A DNA stretch of 10,259 nt from Planctomycetota bacterium. Lineage in GTDB: Bacteria; Planctomycetota; Planctomycetia; Pirellulales; Pirellulaceae. Position 1 is the first letter of the stretch; each line of letters starts with the position of its first letter. The position numbers and the translations under genes are program-made. Below the pieces are notes generated by a model. It did no database searches and was not told where the DNA came from. It was given only the letters and a program-made list of their open reading frames with translations. This document shows positions 1 to 5,584 of this stretch, piece after piece. The DNA lies in the NCBI GenBank assembly GCA_026692885.1, contig JAPLNJ010000508.1, positions 1-10,259 on the forward strand, read 5' to 3'.

Positions 1-36
1 GAATACGAGGATTCCGAGCACAATCAGTCCTTCCAT
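1..36 (-). CDS. N-terminus of a small membrane protein (partial, runs off the left edge)
   Basis: A minus-strand ATG at 36 opens a frame that is still open at the window edge and reads MEGLIVLGILVF. That is a short acidic start followed directly by a hydrophobic run, as in a membrane protein or an uncleaved signal anchor. An AGGGA ribosome-binding site lies about six bases upstream of the ATG. The gene would be the next one after the broken sigma-like gene, in the same direction and separated from it by an 82-base gap that holds a strong hairpin. Only 12 codons are visible, so no family can be given and the call rests on the start context and hydrophobicity alone. Confidence 0.4.
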   Translation of the reverse strand, partial: MEGLIVLGILVF

Positions 37-59
37 ACAAGTCCCTTTCTCTGTTCTGT

Positions 60-92
60 GGCCGCCCTGCCGCTCGTTGCGGCAGGGCGGCC
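60..92. repeat. Perfect 14-bp inverted repeat (hairpin), possible terminator without U-tract
   Basis: Bases 60-73 and 79-92 are perfect complements around the five-base loop TCGTT. The stem is almost entirely G and C. It lies between the stop of the sigma-like pseudogene (119) and the start of the left-edge gene (36). Neither side carries a run of T, so it is not a classical intrinsic terminator. It may pause transcription, shield mRNA ends or act as a processed intercistronic hairpin. Confidence 0.6.
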
Positions 93-118
93 GAAAACCG
101 TTACTGATCCGTTGGCCA

Positions 119-698
119 TCATGCGAGGCCCATGGCGGGATCTTCGCCCTGGAAACGGTGCCAAGCCAGGAACAGTTCCTTGCGAATCTGGCTGATCCGA
201 CCCGGCGACACGCCGAACTTCCTGGCCGCGGTTTTGGTGGTCTCGCCATTGGCCAGAAACATGGCGATTTTCCGGAGACGGCGCGGCAGCAGTTGCAGCC
301 AAGTCGAGAAGTCGATGCGGGTCATGGCCGTTTCCGCTGGCCCGGCGTGCCGGTCCTCGACCAGGATTTCCTCCCAGGCTCCTTCCTCGGAGTCAAATTG
401 GTCCAGCCTCTCGACGAGGAGGTTCTTCTTCTGCTGACAGTAGTCACTCGAAACATCGCGGCAGTTCAACTTGCCGCCAACTTTTCTCCCGTCTTTCACC
501 TGAGCCACGCCGAACCTGGCCAGCGCGCTGGGATAGGCCAAGTCCGTCTTGTTCAACTCAACCAGCCGCGCGTAGGCGGTCTAGTCGCCGGAAGGCGATC
601 TTGGCGTGGGTTTCGATGGCGGGAAGCAGGACCAGGAAGTTGTCGTGCCAAGCGGGCGGGGACTTCCTGCAACGAACGGACTTTGCTGTCTTCTTCAT
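119..698 (-). pseudogene. Broken gene for a sigma-factor-like HTH protein of planctomycete type
   Basis: The minus strand has a good start at 698 (MKKTAKSV), with GGAGG about ten bases upstream. The sequence then continues as homologous-looking pieces in different frames. The N-terminal piece holds WHDNFLVLLPAIETHAKIAF and hits a TGA at 558. The C-terminal piece is open from about 583 down to the TGA at 119 and reads YARLVELNKTDLAYPSALAR, then a basic and acidic middle, then a sigma region 4-like HTH with KFGVSPGRISQIRKEL near the end. The pieces meet around 580 with a frame change and, from my memory of the family, a loss of roughly 15 to 17 residues. A second disturbance near 650-690 is likely, because RSLQEVPAR is encoded in one frame and WHDNF follows immediately in another. 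Intact relatives would bind core RNA polymerase or DNA through the HTH, but this is inferred. An alternative is a shorter living gene starting at TTG 556. Sequencing error cannot be excluded. Confidence 0.6.
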
Positions 699-723
699 TG
701 GGGACGACCTCCAAGGAATGAGA

Positions 724-743
724 CCGCCCCCAAGCGGGGGCGG
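724..743. repeat. 8-bp GC hairpin just upstream of the sigma-like gene
   Basis: CCGCCCCC (724-731) and GGGGGCGG (736-743) pair around the loop AAGC. On the minus strand the hairpin sits about 25 bases before the start codon at 698 and just upstream of its GGAGG. It would therefore lie in the 5' leader of that gene, where it could affect translation or mRNA stability. No T-run follows it, so a terminator role is unlikely. Confidence 0.55.
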
Positions 744-1013
744 CCATGTTGGGAAACATAGCCACCCCCGCAACATGCGAGGGTGCGAAACACACAATCA
801 ACTGATCACCGTGCCGCGACGGACGGCACGGGCGACGCACAAGAACGACCCCGCGACAACCGCACGACGTCGGCTGCCTTGGGGCTGGTATCGGGGCCAC
901 GACCGTCGACGACGGACGAGTCGTTTACTGATCGGACTCAACGCCGTTGGCGTCACGGCCTGGCGAATGCCCGCTCCTGCCGCACGACCTGAAGTGCGGC
1001 TGGGCTGGCAACG

Positions 1014-1042
1014 GCCAGACCAATCTGGAATAGTGGTCTGGC
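1014..1042 (-). terminator. Possible terminator hairpin after the lipoprotein gene
   Basis: GCCAGACCA (1014-1022) and TGGTCTGGC (1034-1042) form a perfect 9-bp stem with an 11-base loop. The hairpin lies 24 bases beyond the stop codon of the lipoprotein gene, where a terminator is expected on the minus strand. No U-tract follows the stem (the bases are CGTTGCC), so it would be Rho-dependent, RNA-stabilising, or not a terminator at all. Confidence 0.35.
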
Positions 1043-1065
1043 GAAGTTAGTCATGGGCTACGTGT

Positions 1066-1650
1066 TCAGCTTTGGTCAGACGCCGGGTCCTCTGCGTCTG
1101 AACCATCCTGCGGCCCGCTGGCATGGCGCGGCGTACGTTGCAGTCGAGGACGTAACCGGCTTGCTGGGAGCAGTGTTGGCTGATCGCTGGCCAGTTCCTC
1201 CAGGAGGAATTCCGCCAGGGCATCGTTCCCTTCGCAATCGAAATTCAGGCGGCGCACCAGCGACCAACACAGCAGTAGGGGCAATAGGCAGGCGAACAGC
1301 CCCGCCGCGGCGGTGATGGCGTTGCCCAACACGACGTCCCAGTAACGTTCGACCGCAATTTGCCGACGCTCGGTCTCCAAATGGTCGCGTTGACGGCCGA
1401 TCTCAGTTTGACTCTCCTGCAAGTCGCGGTGGATCGCCGCCATCTCGGCCCTGGCCTGAGCTTCCGCTTCGACGAGTCGCCGACTGCCCTCAGCCACTTG
1501 GTTCTGCAATTGGAGCATCTGCTTGCTCTGCTCCGCCTGCCTTTGAGCCGCCTCGCGCGCCACCTCTGCCACCTGGTCGCCTCCGCTTTGACAGCCAACC
1601 ATCAGGACGAGGAGTGTGCAGGCAGCCATTAGCCAATGATCGTCACGCAT
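1066..1650 (-). CDS. Lipoprotein with coiled coil and transmembrane helix, unknown function
   Basis: The 194-residue product starts with a short basic-hydrophobic signal ending in a lipobox, LMVGC at residues 16-20, so Cys20 should be lipidated after export. Residues 25-102 are a long Gln/Glu/Arg/Ala-rich segment of heptad character, a likely coiled coil. Residues about 106-132 form a strongly hydrophobic transmembrane helix (LFACLLPLLLCW). A charged, disordered-looking tail of about 60 residues ends in Asp/Ser-rich sequence. The start at 1650 overlaps the end of the preceding small membrane gene by eight bases, and GGAGGG lies about eight bases upstream, so the two are probably translationally coupled. 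A protein with both a lipid anchor and a membrane helix joined by a coiled coil suggests an envelope-spanning or membrane-tethering role. That is inference, and no family was recognised. Confidence 0.75.
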   Translation of the reverse strand: MRDDHWLMAACTLLVLMVGCQSGGDQVAEVAREAAQRQAEQSKQMLQLQNQVAEGSRRLVEAEAQARAEMAAIHRDLQESQTEIGRQRDHLETERRQIAVERYWDVVLGNAITAAAGLFACLLPLLLCWSLVRRLNFDCEGNDALAEFLLEELASDQPTLLPASRLRPRLQRTPRHASGPQDGSDAEDPASDQS

Positions 1651-1786
1651 GTGTGTGGGCCCTCCACTTGTCCAACAGGCGGCGGAGCAATACCTGAAGC
1701 GCCCGCCGCAAACGCACCTCGCGGATCAACGCGAGGACCAGGACGACGGCCAGCGCCGAGCTGGCCAACACGATAGAATTGGTCAT
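1643..1786 (-). CDS. 47-residue single-pass membrane protein
   Basis: The ATG at 1786 is preceded by GGAGG with a spacing of about five bases. It opens a 47-codon frame: a hydrophobic helix at residues 3-21 (IVLASSALAVVLVLALI) followed by a very basic amphipathic stretch (REVRLRRALQVLLRRLLDKW) and a short His-containing end. Longer readings from 1867 or 1889 have no comparable ribosome-binding site and run through the upstream hairpin, so the short form is preferred. By the positive-inside rule, the basic C-terminal part should lie in the cytoplasm. The stop overlaps the next start by eight bases, so the protein is probably made together with the lipoprotein and may act with it. It has no enzyme motif and no recognised family. 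The gene is small enough that automatic annotation could miss it. Confidence 0.65.
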   Translation of the reverse strand: MTNSIVLASSALAVVLVLALIREVRLRRALQVLLRRLLDKWRAHTHA

Positions 1787-1814
1787 GAAACCTCCATTCG
1801 AACAGGTTGGAACT

Positions 1815-1854
1815 GGACCGACGTGTATGCACCAACCGAAGATGGTGCCGGTCC
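1815..1854 (-). promoter_or_regulatory. Compound stem-loop in the leader of the small membrane gene
   Basis: Read on the minus strand, GGACCG and GCACCA (1854-1843) pair with TGGTGC (1834-1829) and CGGTCC (1820-1815). The loop is TCTTCGGT, and an eight-base one-sided bulge lies on the descending arm. The structure lies between the stop of the 84-residue gene and the ribosome-binding site at about 1791-1795. It could be an intercistronic terminator or pause, or a structured leader. No T-run follows. Confidence 0.4.
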
Positions 1855-1889
1855 ATAGGCACCGCAAAAGCCGACAAGAGCTGAACCAT

Positions 1890-2144
1890 TTACTGGTCAG
1901 ACTGAACGATGTTGGAGTCAGGGCTTGAGCAAGCGGCGGCGTCTGTCCGCCGTTGCCTCACCAGTTCCTCGTCGACGATTCGTTGGCAGACGCCGATGGC
2001 GTAGCAGACGTCACTTTCGATGGTGCCAACCTGCTGGGACTGTGACGGCTCGCCGTCGAACTCCAAGGCGCAACTTACGCCGAGCAATCCGCCCTCCGGC
2101 AGGCCGATCTCCTGGCTCATCGACACGCAGATTCTCTTGGGCAT
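1890..2144 (-). CDS. 84-residue hypothetical protein of the recombinase-linked cassette
   Basis: The ATG at 2144 has AGGAG about nine bases upstream. The protein starts MPKRICVSMSQEIGLPEGG, with alternating hydrophobic residues that suggest beta strands up to about residue 30. A helix-forming stretch near residues 40-66 (ESDVCYAIGVCQRIVDEELV) and a polar tail of about 18 residues follow. There are four cysteines (6, 25, 47 and 53) plus one in the tail, but no spacing that clearly marks a metal site. It has no signal peptide or membrane segment, so it should be cytoplasmic. I have the impression that similar short proteins recur beside planctomycete serine recombinases, but I cannot name the family or its function. 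It lies 65 bases downstream of the 58-residue gene, in the same direction. Confidence 0.65.
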   Translation of the reverse strand: MPKRICVSMSQEIGLPEGGLLGVSCALEFDGEPSQSQQVGTIESDVCYAIGVCQRIVDEELVRQRRTDAAACSSPDSNIVQSDQ

Positions 2145-2209
2145 GCAATAGTTCTCCTCTCTTTGGACAAAAGGTGGTGAGGATGCGGATCAGAAACTCG
2201 CTTGAACCG

Positions 2210-2386
2210 CTACGGGGACTCGGACTGCTCTCGGTGTGGCTCTCGCCTGTCCTGCGGCGGCGTTTCCTCCTGCTGCCGCTGGTCTCGCAACCAGCGTTTG
2301 GCCAGCAGGTAGGCAAGGCAATCCAGAAAGGGCTGGAGCCGCTTTGGGGAGTCGCTCAGGGGTTCCTCATGGGACTGCTCGGACAT
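2210..2386 (-). CDS. 58-residue charged hypothetical protein
   Basis: The start at 2386 (MSEQSHEEPLSDSPKRLQPF) is preferred over the ATG at 2437. It has GGAG about nine bases upstream, and the extra 17 residues of the longer form run through an inverted repeat (2413-2419 with 2428-2434). The core, DSPKRLQPFLDCLAYLLAKRWLRDQR (residues 12-37), is likely one or two amphipathic helices. A Gln/Glu/Arg/Pro-rich tail follows and looks disordered. There is no membrane segment or catalytic motif. It is the first gene after the recombinase terminators and so probably opens the cargo operon. It could be a small DNA-binding or adaptor protein, but this is a guess from size and charge only. Confidence 0.6.
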   Translation of the reverse strand: MSEQSHEEPLSDSPKRLQPFLDCLAYLLAKRWLRDQRQQEETPPQDRREPHREQSESP

Positions 2387-2412
2387 GATCAGGGTCTCCG
2401 GGATTGGGGTTC

Positions 2413-2434
2413 TCGCCAGCGTGAAGACTGGCGA
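2413..2434. repeat. 7-bp inverted repeat upstream of the cargo genes
   Basis: TCGCCAG (2413-2419) and CTGGCGA (2428-2434) are perfect complements around an eight-base loop. The pair sits about 30 bases before the start at 2386, between the recombinase terminators and the first cargo gene. That is a natural place for an operator or leader hairpin. No clear sigma-70 promoter was seen beside it. Confidence 0.35.
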
Positions 2435-2459
2435 CACACGAACCAGCTACAGAACGCGC

Positions 2460-2495
2460 AAAGAAAGAGGCGGACGAGCAAGCTCGTCCGCCTCA
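2460..2495 (-). terminator. Strong intrinsic terminator (12-bp stem, T-rich tail)
   Basis: GAGGCGGACGAG (2468-2479) and CTCGTCCGCCTC (2484-2495) pair perfectly around the tetraloop CAAG. On the minus strand the stem is followed by TTTCTTTT, the form of an intrinsic terminator. It is the last of three hairpins after the recombinase gene and separates it from the cargo genes starting at 2386. Confidence 0.75.
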
Positions 2496-2553
2496 GAACG
2501 CCAAGAATGAGTGATGCGGATAGGTAACGCACCCCTCACATATATTATGCCAC

Positions 2554-2578
2554 AAAAAACCCACTAATTTAGTGGGTT
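2554..2578 (-). terminator. Intrinsic terminator after the recombinase gene
   Basis: On the minus strand, AACCCACTA (2578-2570) pairs with TAGTGGGTT (2566-2558) around a three-base loop. The T-run continues to six T's at 2559-2554. This is a textbook intrinsic terminator 95 bases beyond the recombinase stop codon. The local sequence is much more AT-rich than its surroundings. Confidence 0.85.
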
Positions 2579-2607
2579 CTGCACGCTTGGTAGGGAAGGT
2601 TGATTTC

Positions 2608-2636
2608 AGCCAGCCCCAACAATGCTGGGGCTGGCT
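2608..2636. repeat. 11-bp hairpin directly after the recombinase gene
   Basis: AGCCAGCCCCA (2608-2618) and TGGGGCTGGCT (2626-2636) form a perfect stem with a seven-base loop. It begins 36 bases past the recombinase stop on the minus strand and precedes the two better terminators. It lacks a T-run, so it may protect the 3' end of the mRNA or act as an auxiliary pause. Confidence 0.6.
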
Positions 2637-2672
2637 TCCTGCCTCGGCTACACAACCCGAGGCCGCGATTGC

Positions 2673-5288
2673 TTACGCGGCCTGGTCCTCTCCAGCCTCG
2701 CCCTGCATCTCGCGGCGAACCCTGTATACGGTGCTGGCAGTGCAGCCGAGAGTTGCGGCGATGTCCTTGGGCTTGGTCCCAGCGCGGAGCATCTTGCGCA
2801 TCTCCTGGAACAGCTCTTCGCCCAGATGCGAGTAACGGCCGCGCTGCGGCACGGTGCCCTGTTGGGCCGCCTCGCGAACAGCTTCGGGGCGGCCGTAGTC
2901 GTAGGCCCGGCGAACCGTCGCCGTGCCCACCCCCTTGGTCGCAGCGATGCGTGCGAAGGACATCTTTTGTTCGTCCCGCATGCGGACGACATCGGGGGCG
3001 ATGTCCTTATACGTGAGCTGGTTGGCATTGCCGGTGCCGGACTTCTTGCCAGGCCCCCAGTTCGGTCGCTGACCGGTATCCGCGAACTCCAGGATCTGCT
3101 CCGCGTATTGTCGCGACATACCGTGTGCATGGGCGATGCTTTCGACGCTAGCCCCGTTGTCGCGCATGAGCTTGAACTTCGGGGCCAACTGCTCGTACTT
3201 GGGCACCTTGTCGATCACCACTTCCACCGGCTGAGTGCCGGACGGGATGGCCTTCAAGGCCAACGAGTCGGGATAATCCTTGTCCTCGGCCAACTTCCTC
3301 AGCAAGGCAACCAGGTCCGGGGTGAACGCGGCGATCCAGCGGGCGCCCCGCTTGCCCTGGATCTTCTCCTGACGGATCTTGATTGGGCCGGTGAGCGCGC
3401 GGATGGCCTCGGCTGCCATGGGGATCTCTTGGTTCAAGAGGCTCCGCAGGTCGGCGAGGTACACCTTGGCCCGTTCGACATCCAGCGGCGCCGGCGGTTC
3501 CTGGTTGTGGGCCTCGGCCTCGCGGATCGCGGTTCTCAACTCGTTGACCTCCTTCTGGAGTTCCTTGATCCTCGCATGGTAGGCGTCGCACAGGGCTTCG
3601 TCCGGCTCCTTCTCGATCTTCTTGACCAGCTTCTTGGTCCGGCCCTGGTAATCGCGGAGCTTGGCCTTCATGGGTTCAGTATCGACCCGCGGCTTGCGGG
3701 CCTCCTGCTCCAGAAAGGCGTTGCCCTTCTGGACCAGGCCCTCGATCACGCGCTCCGTCAGCACGAAGTCGCCGAGATAGCCGAGCAAGCAGTCCTCGAT
3801 GATCTGCGTGCTCTTGGACGTGGTCAGCGGGCAGTCGTGGACACCGGTCGAACCGCTGAGGCAGGACATGACCTTGTACTTCCCCGCGGACCGGTTGAGC
3901 CGCAACTCGTCGTCACAGTGCTTGCAGAACAGCGTCCCACTGAAGAGCGTGGTGGCCGAGTTCTGGTTGCGGCTCTGCTTCTTGCCCGTCAGCGGGTGCG
4001 CCTTCCGCGTCCTCAGGAGTTTAAGCCAAGAGGCTCGCCACACTTCCTTGGGCACGAGCGCCAAATTCGGGTCCTTGTAGACTTCCCACTCGGACCGCGG
4101 GTTCTCGATGCTGACGTACTTCTCCAGGTCGTAGTCGTATTCGCGCCGCTGGCGGTTCCACACGAAGACGCCGATAGCGTCGATCCCGGCCAACAGCTTC
4201 TTGATCGAGGAGCTCGTCCAGCCGTTGGAGCCGTCCACCCGGAGCTTGTTGAAGTGCCGGGCGATCTTGTACGGCGACCAACCCTTGTGGACGAACAACT
4301 CGAACATCTCTACCCGGTACGGCTTGGTCGCCGGATCGATGCAGGGTTTGTGCCGCGGGCGGCCATCGGGCCGACGGATGATCTCGCCGTTGGCGTCGCG
4401 GCAGATCTGCCGTGTGAAACCCAGGGACAGCTTGCCGAGGCAGGTTCCCCGCCGAGCCGCCCCCTTCATCCCACGACGGACCTTCTCGCGGAGCCCCTTG
4501 ATGAACAGGCGGGAGACCAGGCCGTAAATTGTGATCTTCACGTCCCAGTCAGGGCTGTTGACATCGAAGCCATCGGACGCACCGATCATCCGCTTCTTCA
4601 GCCGCTTCGACAAGTGCGCCAACTTCCACCACTCCAGTTCGTCCCGACTGGCACGGGTGAAGTCGTCGATGTAGGTCGTCTCGATCAGGTGGTCCTCCTC
4701 GCCGATGATCGCCTTGTAGCTGGAGTACCCCTGCCTGGCGGGGTTCAGCCCGGTGACCGAATAATCGCAGAAGACGTAGGACCAGGGGATGAACCGGCTC
4801 TCGGCCCGGGCCTTGTCCAACGCATTGACCATCTGGTCGATGATGGACAGCGGGCTACTGTTGTCGCACGAGAAGCGATTGTAGTTCCCGCCGAACTTCG
4901 AGCAAAACTTCGCGAAAACACGGACGGCTTCGACTTCCACCTTGCCGCGGCGGTGCCGCTGCTTGAAATCTTCGACCATCCGGTGGATAACATCGTCGGT
5001 CGGCTGGGGCAACAGGCCCGCCTGGACCATCTCGGGCCAGTGCTTGCCCTGCCGGTCCAAGTAAGCGCGGGCCAAGGTGGCCAGCTGCTCGTCGGGCGGC
5101 AGACCGCGGTCTGCCTTGGCCCGCCGCGCCCGGCGTTTCGGGCGCGGCAGCGGAGCACCCGACTGCGGATCCAGAGCTGGTCGTCGTTTGTCGAGATGGC
5201 AGTCCGTCGAGGATGACGGATTCGGAATACTGCACCCAGCCGACTCCGGCTGGTGGTGCTGGTTGTTAGAACTGGTAGACATTTCCAT
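2673..5288 (-). CDS. Large serine recombinase with N-terminal extension and three C-terminal HTH-like segments
   Basis: This 871-residue protein would catalyse site-specific DNA recombination by a covalent phosphoserine intermediate. Residues 1-130 are an extension not found in typical members; the part from about 60 to 125 looks helical and folded. The resolvase-like domain (about 133-285) has YNRFS at 136-140, with Ser140 as the likely nucleophile beside Arg138. It continues with SIIDQ, CDYSVTG and TRASRD (Arg212, Arg215). A recombinase domain (about 285-425) follows, then a zinc ribbon with Cys455, Cys458, Cys476 and Cys486, and a coiled coil (about 538-595). Unusually, three HTH-like segments end the protein, near 704-736, 766-797 and 828-859. 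Met3 (5282) has a better-spaced GGGGGA than Met1, so the true length may be 869. The gene is preceded by repeats and followed by terminators. The large-serine-recombinase identity is firm; whether it is an integrase or transposase is unknown. Confidence 0.92.
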   Translation of the reverse strand: MEMSTSSNNQHHQPESAGCSIPNPSSSTDCHLDKRRPALDPQSGAPLPRPKRRARRAKADRGLPPDEQLATLARAYLDRQGKHWPEMVQAGLLPQPTDDVIHRMVEDFKQRHRRGKVEVEAVRVFAKFCSKFGGNYNRFSCDNSSPLSIIDQMVNALDKARAESRFIPWSYVFCDYSVTGLNPARQGYSSYKAIIGEEDHLIETTYIDDFTRASRDELEWWKLAHLSKRLKKRMIGASDGFDVNSPDWDVKITIYGLVSRLFIKGLREKVRRGMKGAARRGTCLGKLSLGFTRQICRDANGEIIRRPDGRPRHKPCIDPATKPYRVEMFELFVHKGWSPYKIARHFNKLRVDGSNGWTSSSIKKLLAGIDAIGVFVWNRQRREYDYDLEKYVSIENPRSEWEVYKDPNLALVPKEVWRASWLKLLRTRKAHPLTGKKQSRNQNSATTLFSGTLFCKHCDDELRLNRSAGKYKVMSCLSGSTGVHDCPLTTSKSTQIIEDCLLGYLGDFVLTERVIEGLVQKGNAFLEQEARKPRVDTEPMKAKLRDYQGRTKKLVKKIEKEPDEALCDAYHARIKELQKEVNELRTAIREAEAHNQEPPAPLDVERAKVYLADLRSLLNQEIPMAAEAIRALTGPIKIRQEKIQGKRGARWIAAFTPDLVALLRKLAEDKDYPDSLALKAIPSGTQPVEVVIDKVPKYEQLAPKFKLMRDNGASVESIAHAHGMSRQYAEQILEFADTGQRPNWGPGKKSGTGNANQLTYKDIAPDVVRMRDEQKMSFARIAATKGVGTATVRRAYDYGRPEAVREAAQQGTVPQRGRYSHLGEELFQEMRKMLRAGTKPKDIAATLGCTASTVYRVRREMQGEAGEDQAA

Positions 5289-5505
5289 GTCCCCCAGACC
5301 GGTCCAAAGGGAAAACCGGTAGGGAGGTGTGATCGAAACCGTGGCGATACCGGTCGGCTACCCCTGCGGGGAGCCGACCTTGAAAAAGGTATCTGCCGTG
5401 AACTCAATCACTTGCGCGATGGCAAGCTGAAAGAGTCCGGTTCCGCCCACGTCGTTAGGAAATGTCAATCGCCGGTCGCCCCGACTGATCAGAACAAATT
5501 GAAGT
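5289..5505. promoter_or_regulatory. Upstream region of the recombinase gene: candidate promoter and attachment region
   Basis: No gene is seen in this stretch. On the minus strand it holds an exact TTGACA (+ bases 5463-5468), but no good -10 hexamer at 16-18 bases, so it is only a candidate promoter. A strong imperfect hairpin lies at 5352-5379. Around it are GATACC (5346-5351) and GGTATC (5388-5393), which could extend the stem asymmetrically. The sequence AAAAAGGTATCT at 5383-5394 is the exact reverse complement of 5573-5584. Large serine recombinases often have their phage-side attachment site close to their own gene, so this is where such a site would be sought. That placement is an inference. 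Confidence 0.35.
5352..5379. repeat. 12-bp hairpin with single-base bulge upstream of the recombinase
   Basis: GGTCGGCT (5352-5359) pairs with AGCCGACC (5372-5379), and CCCC (5361-5364) pairs with GGGG (5368-5371) around the loop TGC. Only A5360 is unpaired. It lies about 65 bases upstream of the recombinase start on the minus strand. It may be a leader hairpin or the dyad of a protein-binding site. Confidence 0.6.
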
Positions 5506-5550
5506 GAAACGACTTACGAAACGGCCCCCTCAAGGGGCCGTGGTCGTTTC
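5506..5550. repeat. Nested inverted repeats, possible bidirectional terminator or insulator
   Basis: The inner stem ACGGCCCC (5521-5528) with GGGGCCGT (5534-5541) has a five-base loop. The outer arms GAAACGAC (5506-5513) and GTCGTTTC (5543-5550) are also perfect complements. Together they make a two-stage hairpin between the recombinase upstream region and the next chromosomal segment. Flanking T content is modest on either strand. It would shield the recombinase from outside transcription, or mark the edge of the module. Confidence 0.55.
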
Positions 5551-5559
5551 TTGGGTTCG

Positions 5560-5584
5560 GAGATACCTTTCGAGATACCTTTTT
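5560..5584. repeat. Two tandem copies of GAGATACCTTT, with an inverted third copy at 5383-5394
   Basis: GAGATACCTTT occurs at 5560-5570 and again at 5572-5582, giving a 12-base period, slightly more than one helical turn. The second copy extends to AGATACCTTTTT (5573-5584), and its reverse complement lies at 5383-5394, closer to the recombinase gene. Such spaced boxes are typical of binding sites for a regulator or a recombinase accessory domain. The link to the recombinase is positional only. Confidence 0.5.

Larger units (their letters stand above)
699..1065. other. Hairpin-rich spacer without a convincing gene
   Basis: This stretch of 367 bases separates the lipoprotein gene (stop at 1066) from the sigma-like pseudogene (start at 698). 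Open frames cross it on both strands, but none has a good start, and the residue composition looks like GC-driven shadow coding. It holds several inverted repeats: 724-743, 809-816 with 824-831 (CCGTGCCG/CGGCACGG), and 1014-1022 with 1034-1042 (GCCAGACCA/TGGTCTGGC). Short GTCGT/ACGAC-type words recur between 840 and 930. It could be a long structured leader, an unrecognised ncRNA, or remnant DNA at the edge of the accessory module. No tRNA-like fold was recognised. Confidence 0.45.

Noticed and set aside
77..1050. Several overlapping plus-strand open frames in the left part
   Set aside because: They are antisense to the sigma-like pseudogene or cross a hairpin-rich spacer, and have no good starts or protein-like composition.
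2622..5216. An 864-codon open frame on the plus strand lying opposite the recombinase gene
   Set aside because: It mirrors the recombinase in a high-GC region, has no ribosome-binding site or recognisable domains, and shows Leu/Val/Asp/Gly composition typical of an antisense shadow frame.
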